Both the position numbers and the translations under genes were made by a program. The notes under the pieces are model-generated. The model ran no database searches and had not been told where the DNA came from. It saw only the letters and a list, made by a program, of their open reading frames with translations. From NCBI RefSeq assembly GCF_025200715.1, contig NZ_CP104143.1, positions 3,482,501 through 3,546,500 on the forward strand: a stretch of 64,000 nt of DNA, given 5' to 3'. The DNA comes from Rhizobium sullae (lineage in GTDB: Bacteria > Pseudomonadota > Alphaproteobacteria > Rhizobiales > Rhizobiaceae). Each line of letters begins with the position of its first letter. Position 1 is the first letter of the stretch. Below, piece after piece: positions 30,201-37,453 of the stretch.

Positions 30201-32772
30201 CGCTGGTGCGCGGGATGATGCCGTGGATGAGCGACAGCGTCGGCGCAACGAACAGGCAGAAGATCAGGAGTATCTGCCATACGAGTGCGCCAAGCGGGCC
30301 CATGAAATACCAGCCGAGCACGGAAGCGAAAAACCAGGCGATCGGCGTCAGCGACCGGCGCAGATTATCGAACATCTTCCAGCGCCCGAGAGCGGTGACG
30401 CCGTATTTCGGATTGAACATATATGGCAGAAGCTGCCAGTCGCCACGTGCCCAGCGATGCTGGCGTGACGTCTCGACTTCGTAGCGGATCGGGAAGTCTT
30501 CGACGAGCTCCAGATCGGTGACAAGCGCGCAACGCGCCATCGAGCCTTCGAGAAGGTCGTGGCTCAACACCGAATTCTCATCGATACGGCCCCTGAGCGA
30601 AGTCTCAAAAGCATCGACATGGTAAAGGCCCTTCCCGGTGAACGTGCCTTCGCCCGCGAGGTCTTGGTAGACATCGGAAACGGTGAAGACATAAGGGTCG
30701 AGACCGCGATTGATGGAGAAGACGCGCTGGAAGACCGAGGCGTCCTTTCCAGTCGTCAGCGACGGGGTCACGCGCGGCTGCAACACGCCATAGCCGCTTT
30801 CGACGCGGCCGCTCTTCGGATTGATCACCGGACGGTTGATCGGATGGTAGAGCTTGCCGACAAGCTTGGTCACGGCATCGCGCATCAGGCGCGTGTCGGA
30901 ATCGAGCGTCATCACATATTGAACGCCAGCCGGAGCAATATTGGCACCCGGCAGATAAGTCGTGTCGCTGTCGCCGCGCAAAAGCATGTTCAGCTCATGC
31001 AGCTTGCCGCGCTTGCGCTCCCAGCCCATCCATACACCCTCAGACGGGTTGTAGAGGCGGCGGCGATGCAGGAGATAGAAGCGCGTTTTGCCGTCATAGG
31101 CGTAACGTGCCGAAAGATTGGCGATTTCGCGCCTGGCGTAGTCTAGCACTTCGAGATCGTTTGCCGTCTCCTCGACGTCGCTGTCCGGCCAGTCGCTCAG
31201 CAGCGCGAAATAAATTTCGCCGCGGGGATTAGCGAGATAGTGAACCTCAAGATTGCGAACCAGGTCATCGACGCTGTCGCGGTTCGAAATCAGACATGGC
31301 ACGACAAGCAGCGTGCGCGCATCCTCCGGAATGCCTTCCTTGAACTCGTAGCCGACAAGCCGCGACGGCGTCACGAAGAAGGACAGCAAGGTATTGAAAA
31401 GACCTGTTGCTCCCTCCGATGCCGGAAGAGAGAACATGATCAGCAATATGGCGATTTCCAGCGTGCCCATGCCGGCATTGGCCATGAGCCGCCCGACGAT
31501 CGCCATCGCGATGATCGTAAGCAGCATGACGGGAACAGCAATCGACAGCCAATTGAACTTGCGGACAGTTCGGACAAAATGCTGGACGAGGGTCGGGCGA
31601 TAATTGGCACGTTCCTCAAGCTTCGGCCTATGCGTGCCGGCAAGATAGCCGCCGACGTTCGGCTCATGCGGTTGCGGCTCCTCCGACGCCCTCGCCTGGC
31701 TAGTCATGTCGAGAGCAAGCTGCGCGACTTCCATTTCCGTCAGCGGTGAGCGCTTGGCGAGCTTTTCGATCTGCTTGCGGTATTTGTTGCGTGATCCCGA
31801 ATCGAGGATGCCGTAATCGGAATTCTCCCAGAGCAGCTTGTCGACATGGCTGACCTGCTCGACCCAGACCGACCATTCCGCGTCATCGATCTCGCGAAGG
31901 CTCCGGATGATGTTGCCCATCGTGACATTGCCGGAGGACAGGCGGCTATGCTCCGCCATCGTCGCTTCTTCGGTATCACGGCCGAGCATTTCCAGACGCT
32001 CGTCGAGCCAGGCGATCGCAAGGCTAGATGCCTGCGAACCGTCGCGCATGCGATAGAGGAACTGCGTCGAGAAGGTATTGTCCTCGGCAAGCGGCTCCAG
32101 CGTTCTCAGATATTCCGCAGCCTTCGCCGGATCGTCCAAACGCACGAGTTCATCGGCCGCCTCGTTCGCACGGCGGCGGATGCGCCGGCTACGCTCAACG
32201 CGGCTGGAAATACGGCGGAGGTTTTCGACGAGAACATAGCGGACGAGGGATGGGACAGCCCAGAGCTCACCGATGCGCAGCGTCTCGCCCAACTGGAAGC
32301 CATCGACAAGCGCCGTCAGACTTTCCTGTGAAACGGTGCTGTGGGTGTGAGCGACATAGAGCCAGGCGAGCACCAGCGTGCGCGGTACCTGCACGCCATC
32401 GACATCGATGGTCGGCAGTTCGCGATAGAAGCGCCGCGGGAAGTCGCGGCGGACCTCCTGAATTGCCTCTTCGACGATATAGTGGTTATCGAGAAGCCAT
32501 TCGGCGGCAGGCGTGATTGTCTCGCCCGCTTCTACGTCGGCCGCGGTCGTGCGGTACACGCGTAGGATTTCCTTCTCGTTCTCCTTATGCCGTGCAAAAA
32601 AATCGAAGGCGGTGAAGGCCGGCAGCGAATCGACGCCTTTGCGGGCGACCAATTCACCCATCGCCTTGATGTCTTCGATCGACAGGTAGGTCGAGCGGAT
32701 CGAGTCGTTGTGATCGATGTGCTTGACTTCGGATTCGCGCGATGGGCTTGGAGACGGAATGGAAATTGTCAT
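24256..32772 (-). CDS. ndvB: Cyclic beta-1,2-glucan synthase NdvB
   Basis: A 2838-aa membrane enzyme, full length for NdvB/ChvB, that initiates, elongates and closes cyclic beta-1,2-glucan from UDP-glucose. From the N-terminus: a soluble region, membrane helices at about 405-475 (FNWLSIAVPVMLLTIIAMAI), the GT84 glycosyltransferase with TLDSDTR (about 620) and QHRWARGDW (about 767), and more helices at about 800-975. Then come the long C-terminal half and the GH94 phosphorylase-like domain with GGDWNDGMNRVGIHGQG (about 2527), whose Asp controls ring size through phosphorolysis. No strong ribosome-binding site stands before ATG 32772. It works with opgC (downstream) and NdvA (left end of the window, opposite strand). 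Confidence 0.97.
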   Translation of the reverse strand: MTISIPSPSPSRESEVKHIDHNDSIRSTYLSIEDIKAMGELVARKGVDSLPAFTAFDFFARHKENEKEILRVYRTTAADVEAGETITPAAEWLLDNHYIVEEAIQEVRRDFPRRFYRELPTIDVDGVQVPRTLVLAWLYVAHTHSTVSQESLTALVDGFQLGETLRIGELWAVPSLVRYVLVENLRRISSRVERSRRIRRRANEAADELVRLDDPAKAAEYLRTLEPLAEDNTFSTQFLYRMRDGSQASSLAIAWLDERLEMLGRDTEEATMAEHSRLSSGNVTMGNIIRSLREIDDAEWSVWVEQVSHVDKLLWENSDYGILDSGSRNKYRKQIEKLAKRSPLTEMEVAQLALDMTSQARASEEPQPHEPNVGGYLAGTHRPKLEERANYRPTLVQHFVRTVRKFNWLSIAVPVMLLTIIAMAIVGRLMANAGMGTLEIAILLIMFSLPASEGATGLFNTLLSFFVTPSRLVGYEFKEGIPEDARTLLVVPCLISNRDSVDDLVRNLEVHYLANPRGEIYFALLSDWPDSDVEETANDLEVLDYARREIANLSARYAYDGKTRFYLLHRRRLYNPSEGVWMGWERKRGKLHELNMLLRGDSDTTYLPGANIAPAGVQYVMTLDSDTRLMRDAVTKLVGKLYHPINRPVINPKSGRVESGYGVLQPRVTPSLTTGKDASVFQRVFSINRGLDPYVFTVSDVYQDLAGEGTFTGKGLYHVDAFETSLRGRIDENSVLSHDLLEGSMARCALVTDLELVEDFPIRYEVETSRQHRWARGDWQLLPYMFNPKYGVTALGRWKMFDNLRRSLTPIAWFFASVLGWYFMGPLGALVWQILLIFCLFVAPTLSLIHGIIPRTSDIVARAHLYTVWSDIRAANAQVALRIVFIADTACMMADAIGRSLYRLLVSHKLMLQWRTAASVQAGGQGTILSYYSAMWHAPVLALLALGFAALPGDNAFLVGIPFSLLWILSPLVAWYVSQSAETEDRLEVADSVSSELRKIARRTWRYFETFTTAEQNYLPPDNIQETPHVIVASRTSPTNIGVYLLSVVSGRQFGWFSFEETIERLEQTIATIDKMEKYRGHLFNWYHTDTLQTLGPRYVSAVDSGNLAGHLIAISSACRNWAEAPSAHMQGNLDGVGDTAGILREVLADLPDDRKTVRPLRRRLEERIVGFQNALAAVKREHEFASIRVINLAVLARDIQKLAANLDHEVKSALSGELTRWAESLVRVCEAHISDSTFDLSNIDALRPRLIALRDKARDLAFSMDFSFLFRPERRLLSIGYRVESGELDQACYDLLASECRLTSLFGIAKGDLPTEHWYRLGRQVVPVGPRGALVSWSGSMFEYLMPPLVMQERGGGILNQTNNLVVVEQMNYGRKLGIPWGISEAAFNARDHNLNYQYTNFGVPTLGLKRGLGHNAVIAPYASILASQYDPRSALENLQRLRKLGALGKFGFHDAVDFTPTRVPEGKKCAVVYNYYAHHHGMSIAAVANVAFNGHLRELFHSDPVIEAAELLLQEKAPRDIPVMSGKHESDTPASIQEDLLRPELRKIADPLSRDRELVFLSNGHYSMMLTATGAGYARWNGQAVTRWKADPTEDRWGSFIFLRDTATNEWWSATAEPKSVEGEKVNVLFADEKAEFTKVVGDLSSELECIVATEHDAEGRRLTLVNMGSEDRFIEVTSYLEPVITTDDTDNAHPAFARMFVKTEFGKRGDAIRAERNKRDPGEPNMSIAHLIVDSAGPSRQTEFETDRRKFIGRGRSLADAAAFDPGATLSGTDGFTLDPILSLRRTVRVPAGKKVSVIFWTIVAPSRDEVDKAVARYRHADAFNHELVQAWTRTQVQMRHVGVTSQQAAAFQYLGRHLVYPDMDLRADAAVVRAGMHSQSSLWPLAISGDFPIFMLRIDDDMDLDIVREALLAEEYLRSRGVTADLVIMNERASSYAQDMQHAVDQMCENVRRIGQADGLRQHIFAVRKDLMEEATYHALMATSRVTFHAKNGKVVDQINRAIALSAPSKDEVQEMEREQRKTPVKRVARVVKPKPPALAIEEEGDLDFWNGFGGFARDGREYVVRLAGGTATPQPWINVISNDKFGFHVSAEGAGFTWSVNSRDYQLTSWSNDAVVNRSGEAIYVTDLETGALMTPFAGLSQRSDVRFEARHGLGYSVFSSEQNDIALEVTQTVDRQRPVKLQRVRLRNMGTTARKLRLYGYVEWVLGNNAQRSVPFILSSNDEETGALLAANQYSIDFSNRVSFFAASVKPSSFTTSRREFIGKAGTIQAPQALKPSVALSGATELDGDPAAALAIDIEIGAGEERDVTFFLGDTASREEAQTLIAEIRKTSVEDTVQANRDFWQSFTGKVQISTPNQAMNNLVNAWLPYQSLGCRIMARSAFYQASGAFGFRDQLQDTLAFVLQEPSLARNQIVNAASRQFREGDVQHWWLPGTGAGVRTLISDDVVWLAYAIHHYCTTTGDKSVLDEELPFLEGPALLEGQHDSFYRPEVSDDKVSIYEHAALALDLAIKRKGANGLPLIMGGDWNDGMNRVGIHGQGTSVWLGWFLAGALRSFTPFAEERGDTARVERWTKHLVELKKALETAGWDGGYYRRGTFDDGSLLGSKESLECQIDSIAQSWSVLSGEGDPDHAVKAMDALLNRLVDKEARIIRLFTPPFATSVRDPGYIKAYPPGVRENGGQYTHAATWVVMALAQLNRGDEAMACFELLNPITHARDKASAEHYRVEPYTVAADVYGEGALKGRGGWTWYTGSAGWLYRAAVEGILGIRLKNGKLFVRPALPSGWDGFSAEIEHSGVKYRISVSKSSHPDGYTLEINGSEVANPHEGYPVG

Positions 32773-33072
32773 GGGTTCGGTTCTGGATCCAAACTAAGTT
32801 ATGGTGATTTTGCCTAGCCTTTTGCACCGGCAATTATGACTGCGACATGAACGGCCAAGGGCCTTTGCAGGAAGATGCGAAAGCCGCAGATTTTCGATAC
32901 GAAACGGTTTAGGCCTGATTTATGGCACGATTCTGCCGGTCATAGCTGCCATTTGCCTCCACCCCGAAGAACCATCCGGGAAAGTTGGACACCATCCCGA
33001 TAATTCAAGTCAAGAGGCACGGAATTGCGCAGCTTCGCCTATCTCAATTCGGCAGATATTCGCTGTTCAAAG
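32773..33072. other. ndvB upstream region
   Basis: About 300 nt that should hold the ndvB promoter. No convincing -35/-10 pair, operator or small gene was recognised. Confidence 0.5.
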
Positions 33073-33100
33073 AAAAATCCGGCACCCTCAGGCACCGGAT
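33073..33100 (-). terminator. Intrinsic terminator upstream of ndvB
   Basis: On the minus strand ATCCGGTGCC pairs with GGTGCCGGAT (10 bp, two wobble pairs) and is followed by TTTTTC. It probably ends the small gene at 33209-33373 and insulates ndvB. Confidence 0.7.
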
Positions 33101-33208
33101 CTATAACATGATTGGACCGCAATTGTGATTGGCCGAAGCTCTTGCTTCAACCAGCGATTTGAAAAGGAAGTTCATTACGTGCCGACATATGTCAGCACGA
33201 AAGCTCCA

Positions 33209-33373
33209 TCAGCTGATAACGCCGCAGACCAAAGCTGTAACGAACGCGAACGCCGCGGCAAACAGCGCGGCATTGAGCGCAAAATGAAGCTTCTGGCGCG
33301 TTGAGGCCGGCTTCTTGGCCGGTACGGAACCATAATGGTTCGCGTGAGTATGCGACATACCCAAGTCTGCCAT
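33209..33373 (-). CDS. Small single-helix membrane protein
   Basis: A 54-aa protein: a His-rich N-terminus (MADLGMSHTHANHYGSVPAK), a basic stretch, then one hydrophobic helix (LNAALFAAAFAFVTALVCGV). ATG at 33373 is preceded by GGAGGCAACAC, and a terminator follows, which argues for a real gene. No family was recognised. The layout, cytoplasmic tail plus C-terminal anchor, suggests an inner-membrane small protein. Confidence 0.65.
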   Translation of the reverse strand: MADLGMSHTHANHYGSVPAKKPASTRQKLHFALNAALFAAAFAFVTALVCGVIS

Positions 33374-33510
33374 GTGTTGCCTCCGTCTCTTCTTGTGGAT
33401 GCGGCGATCAGCCGGCACCGATATTCCTATATTCTCTATAAGCTAGGTAGAGATAAATTTCCGTCCAGAGGGCGAGGGATAGAAAATCTGACCCACGCCC
33501 CACAGACGGC

Positions 33511-33699
33511 TCAGCAAAGCGTGCGCCATGCCCAGATCAACGAACGCTCGATCGCGTTTTCCTCTCTCTGGGCACCCGAGGAAGCCTCGATCAATCGGCG
33601 ATCTTTTTCAGCAGGAACGGAGATGGTTGTCTGCTCGCTCCGCTCAACCTTGGCCGGAGGATCGAGATATCCCATGGTCATTCCGCCGAGAAAGAACAT
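33511..33699 (-). CDS. Small hypothetical protein
   Basis: A 62-aa protein (MFFLGGMTMGYLDPPAKVER, then AEKDRRLIEASSGAQREENA, IERSLIWAWRTLC). An excellent ribosome-binding site, GGAGGTGAGGC, stands right before ATG 33699. No membrane helix of full length and no known motif. It lies 137 nt upstream of the small membrane protein on the same strand. Function unknown. Confidence 0.6.
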   Translation of the reverse strand: MFFLGGMTMGYLDPPAKVERSEQTTISVPAEKDRRLIEASSGAQREENAIERSLIWAWRTLC

Positions 33700-33859
33700 G
33701 CCTCACCTCCACGATCACGAAAGCTAACACTCGTTAACATGATCATGACAGATGAAAATCGGCTGTCAATAGTCTAGTCGAATAGTCGTCTTTTAACGGC
33801 TGCTTAACCTTAGCGCACCGATGCCCGAAGGGATTTCAAATATTTGAAAAATCTGCGCT

Positions 33860-34609
33860 TCAGGCTTTGACGAAGCCTTTGCTCGCTATCATCAAATTTC
33901 TCGTGTAGTCCTCGTGAACATCCGCACTGGCCAATTGGCCCGAGGTCAGCCGCTCGACGACAGCACCGTTGCGCATCACGGCAAGCCCTTCACACATATG
34001 GGTGACGACACCAAGGTCGTGGCTCACCATGACAAAGGTCAGATTGCGGTCACGCCTGATCTGTTCCAGCAGATTGAGCACCTCCGCCTGCACGGAAGCG
34101 TCGAGCGCCGACGTCGGTTCATCGAGCAGCAGGATCGACGGCTCGACGATCAGGGCGCGCGCAATCGCCACGCGCTGCCGCTGGCCGCCTGAAAGCTGGT
34201 GCGGATAGCGAAAGCGGAAGCCGTTTCCAAGGCCAACCTCGTCCAGTGCCCGTTCGATGCGCTTCTCGCTGTCGGCAATCCCGTGAATTGCCAATGGCTC
34301 GAGCAGCAGCCGGTCGATCGTCTGCCGTGGGTGCAGCGAGCCATAAGGGTCCTGGAACACCATCTGGACATTTCGATAAAAAGCCTTGCTGCGTTTTGAC
34401 CCCTGCAGCAGCCGATCATGAACGCGAATTGCGCCACCCTTGACTGGCGCAAGGCCCGCTACCGCACGAAGCAGCGTCGACTTGCCGGAACCCGATTCCC
34501 CAACCAGCCCGAAGGAGCCGCCGGATGCCACCGCGATGCTGACATCCTGAAGCGCATGAAAATCGTCATAGATGACGCTGAGATTCTCGACTGAAAGCGC
34601 AGCACTCAT
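33860..34609 (-). CDS. Dipeptide/oligopeptide ABC transporter ATP-binding protein (DppF-like)
   Basis: A 249-aa ATPase of the peptide/nickel family. Walker A GESGSGKSTLLRAVAG (about 36), the HPRQTIDRLLLEPL part typical of DppF/OppF, signature LSGGQRQRVAIARAL and Walker B ILLLDEPTSALD are complete. It is shorter than most DppF proteins (about 320 aa), lacking the usual C-terminal oligopeptide extension with Cys residues. ATG 34609 overlaps the stop of the upstream ATPase (ATGA), so translation is coupled. Last gene of the peptide operon. Confidence 0.9.
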   Translation of the reverse strand: MSAALSVENLSVIYDDFHALQDVSIAVASGGSFGLVGESGSGKSTLLRAVAGLAPVKGGAIRVHDRLLQGSKRSKAFYRNVQMVFQDPYGSLHPRQTIDRLLLEPLAIHGIADSEKRIERALDEVGLGNGFRFRYPHQLSGGQRQRVAIARALIVEPSILLLDEPTSALDASVQAEVLNLLEQIRRDRNLTFVMVSHDLGVVTHMCEGLAVMRNGAVVERLTSGQLASADVHEDYTRNLMIASKGFVKA

Positions 34610-35439
34610 GCGGCCCACTCCGGCTTGCGGTCGAGCACCGGCAGCGGATGGCGATCTTCGCCGATTTGCGGCATGCAATTCAAAAGTCCTTGCGTATAGG
34701 GGTGCTGCGCATTTTTGAGGTCGGAAGCCCTAAGCTCTTCAACGATCTTTCCGGCATACATCACGATGACGCGGTCGCAGAACGAGGAAACAAGGCGCAG
34801 ATCATGCGACACGAAGATAAGCCCCATGCCGCGCTCGGAAACCAGCTTGTCCAGGATCTTCAACACGTCGAGCTGCACGGTGACGTCGAGTGCCGAGGTC
34901 GGCTCGTCTGCGATGAGCAGTTCCGGCCCGGCAATCAGCATCATGGCGATCATTGCACGCTGGCCCATGCCACCTGAGACCTCATGCGGATAGAGATCGA
35001 AGACACGCTTCGGATCACGGATCTGCACCGCCTCCAGCATGGCAAGCGCCCGTTCGGTCGCCTCGGCCTTGCCGACCTTCTCATGCGTTCTCAGCGTCTC
35101 GCAGATCTGCCGGCCGATCGACATCACCGGATCGAGTGAATATTTCGGATCCTGCAACACCATGGCGATGCGCTTGCCGCGCAGACGCCGCCGTTCTTTC
35201 GCTGAAGCCTGGAGCAGATCGATGCCGGCGAAGTTGAGCCTGTCGGCCGTGACGATGCCATGCTTCGGCGTGAGCCCCATGATCGCGCGGCCGGTCTGCG
35301 ACTTGCCGGATCCGGACTCCCCGACAATGCCGAGGCGTTCCTTGACCAGTGTGAAGGAAACGCCGCGAACAGCTTCGATCACGCCAGTGCGCGTCGGGTA
35401 GCTGACCTTCAGATTGTCAACCGTCAGCAAAGCCGTCAC
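34606..35439 (-). CDS. Dipeptide/oligopeptide ABC transporter ATP-binding protein (DppD-like)
   Basis: A 277-aa ATPase. GIVGESGSGKSQTGRAIMGL is Walker A, MVLQDPKYSLDPVMSIGRQI the Q-loop, EVSGGMGQRAMIAMML the signature and LLIADEPTSALDVTVQ Walker B. Start taken at GTG 35439, which overlaps the stop of the permease gene (GTGA) with AAGGAGA upstream and gives the family N-terminus TALLTVDNLKVSYPTRTGV. The longer open frame to 35958 overlaps the permease gene and is an artefact. The signature is LSGG-like with Val for Leu. Confidence 0.9.
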   Translation of the reverse strand: MTALLTVDNLKVSYPTRTGVIEAVRGVSFTLVKERLGIVGESGSGKSQTGRAIMGLTPKHGIVTADRLNFAGIDLLQASAKERRRLRGKRIAMVLQDPKYSLDPVMSIGRQICETLRTHEKVGKAEATERALAMLEAVQIRDPKRVFDLYPHEVSGGMGQRAMIAMMLIAGPELLIADEPTSALDVTVQLDVLKILDKLVSERGMGLIFVSHDLRLVSSFCDRVIVMYAGKIVEELRASDLKNAQHPYTQGLLNCMPQIGEDRHPLPVLDRKPEWAA

Positions 35440-36371
35440 TGGTCGGTCTCCTTGGGATCGAGCGCATCGCGCAGGCCGTCGCCAAGCAGGTTGAAACCGA
35501 GGCTGACGATGAGAATCGCAATACCCGGCATGGCCGCGACCCACCATTGATCGAGAATGAAACGGCGACCCGAGGCGATCATCGCGCCCCATTCCGGCAG
35601 TGGCGGCTGCGCGCCGAGACCGAGAAAGCCGAGACCGGCAGCCGTCAGGATAATACCAGCCATGTCGAGCGTTACGCGAACGATCAGCGACGAGAGGCAG
35701 AGCGGCATGACGTGGCGGATGATGATGCGAACCGGCGATGCACCCATCAGCCTGACGGCCGAGATATAATCCGAGCGCCGCACCGTCAGCGTTTCCGCCC
35801 GGGCGATGCGGGCGTAAGGAGGCCAGGACGTGATTGCAATCGCGATGATCGCATTTTGGATGCCCGGCCCGAGCGCGGCGACAAAGGCAAGAGCCAGCAC
35901 CAGCTTCGGGAACGCCAGGAAGATGTCGGTGATACGCATTAACACTGCATCCACCCATCCGCCGGCATAGCCGGAGACCGTGCCGACAATCAATCCAATC
36001 GGCGCCGAGATGATCGCTACGAGCACGACGACGAACAGCGTCAGCCGCGACCCGTAGATCAGGCGCGAAAGGATATCGCGACCCTGGTCGTCCGTGCCGA
36101 GCAGATACTCGCCGGTACCCGGCGGCAGAAGTCGCGCATTCTTTAGGTCGCCGACCACCGGCGAATGCGTGGCCAACAGATTAGCGAAGGCGGCAACGAG
36201 CAGCAGCGCGACAATGATAATGAGACCAAGGACGGCAAGCCTGTTCGCACTGAACTGCCGCCAGGTCACATAGGCGCGCCCGAGACGAGCCTGCATGCGC
36301 GATTGCGGACGATCGGAAAGCAGCCACTGGCGGCGGGTCATCGGCGCTGGCTGGCTGACCGGAACTGTCAT
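35436..36371 (-). CDS. Dipeptide ABC transporter permease (DppC-like)
   Basis: A 311-aa inner-membrane permease with about six helices. A cytoplasmic N-terminus precedes ANRLAVLGLIIIVALLLVAA; GEYLLGTDDQGRDILSRLIY is the DppC/OppC hallmark, and ISAVRLMGASPVRIIIRHVM is the EAA loop that contacts the ATPases. Start at 36371 overlaps the stop of the preceding permease by 4 nt. Confidence 0.93.
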   Translation of the reverse strand: MTVPVSQPAPMTRRQWLLSDRPQSRMQARLGRAYVTWRQFSANRLAVLGLIIIVALLLVAAFANLLATHSPVVGDLKNARLLPPGTGEYLLGTDDQGRDILSRLIYGSRLTLFVVVLVAIISAPIGLIVGTVSGYAGGWVDAVLMRITDIFLAFPKLVLALAFVAALGPGIQNAIIAIAITSWPPYARIARAETLTVRRSDYISAVRLMGASPVRIIIRHVMPLCLSSLIVRVTLDMAGIILTAAGLGFLGLGAQPPLPEWGAMIASGRRFILDQWWVAAMPGIAILIVSLGFNLLGDGLRDALDPKETDQ

Positions 36372-37435
36372 CGGCTTCGCGTCCTTGGATCGAGCGTCCG
36401 ATAGAGGAGATCGGACAGAAGGTTGATGCCGATGAAGACCGTGCCGATGACGATCGTGCCGCCGAGGACGGCGTTCATGTCGGCGTTCTGAAGCGAATTG
36501 GTAATGTAAAGGCCAATGCCGGGCCAGGAGAAAACGGTTTCTGTCAACACTGAGCCCTCGAGTAGACCGGCATAGGAAAGTGCGATCACAGTCACGAGCG
36601 GCACCGCTGCATTACGCAATGCATGGCCCCAGATTACGCGGGTTTCCGAAAGCCCCTTGGCGCGTGCAGCAACGATATATTCCTGGCTGAGTTCGTTCAG
36701 CATGAAGCTGCGCGTCATGCGGCTGATATAGGCGAGCGAGAAATAGCCAAGCAGCGATGCCGGCAGGATGATGTGCCGGAAGACGTCATAAAATACATCC
36801 CACTGCCTCTGCCAGATGCTGTCGATCAGATAGAAGCCGGTAATCGGCGTGAACGTATATTCAAAGACGATGTCGATGCGCCCCGGAAAGGCGACCCAGC
36901 GCAGCTGCGCATAAAATATGACGAGCGAAATCAGCGCCAACCAGAAGATCGGCACGGAATAGCCGACAAGCCCGACGACACGCACAATCTGGTCGGCAAA
37001 GCTGCCGCGCCGGACAGCTGCAAGCACGCCCAGCGGAATGCCGATCACGGCACCGATGATGGTGCCGAGGGTTGCAAGCTCGATCGTCGCCGGAAAGACG
37101 CGGCGGATATCGGTCATCACCGGATTGGTGGTCAGAACCGAATTGCCGAAATCACCGGAAAGGATACCTTTGATATAGATGAAGAATTGCTGATAGAGCG
37201 GCAGATTGAAGCCGAGCTCTTCCCGCACGCGCTCAACGACATGCGTCGGCGCGCGGTCGCCCAGGATCGCAAGAACCGGATCGATCGGCACGACACGGCC
37301 GATGAAAAAGGTGACGGCCAGAAGTCCGAGATAGGTCGTAACGGCAGCAACGAGGAAACGCCCGATTGCTTTCGCGAGAGGAGCGGCACGGCCCTTTGCG
37401 GGCCGCGCCTCCATTTTTGTTTCCAGAATGCTCAA
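36368..37435 (-). CDS. Dipeptide ABC transporter permease (DppB-like)
   Basis: A 355-aa permease of the BPD_transp_1 family. LLAVTFFIGRVVPIDPVLAI near the N-terminus, LPLYQQFFIYIKGILSGDFG in the periplasmic loop, EYIVAARAKGLSETRVIWGH as the EAA motif and FSWPGIGLYITNSLQNADMN near the end are typical of DppB. It has a slightly longer N-terminal tail than usual. Starts 18 nt after the solute-binding protein stop. Confidence 0.93.
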   Translation of the reverse strand: MSILETKMEARPAKGRAAPLAKAIGRFLVAAVTTYLGLLAVTFFIGRVVPIDPVLAILGDRAPTHVVERVREELGFNLPLYQQFFIYIKGILSGDFGNSVLTTNPVMTDIRRVFPATIELATLGTIIGAVIGIPLGVLAAVRRGSFADQIVRVVGLVGYSVPIFWLALISLVIFYAQLRWVAFPGRIDIVFEYTFTPITGFYLIDSIWQRQWDVFYDVFRHIILPASLLGYFSLAYISRMTRSFMLNELSQEYIVAARAKGLSETRVIWGHALRNAAVPLVTVIALSYAGLLEGSVLTETVFSWPGIGLYITNSLQNADMNAVLGGTIVIGTVFIGINLLSDLLYRTLDPRTRSR

Positions 37436-37453
37436 CGAACGAATCCTGCCGGA

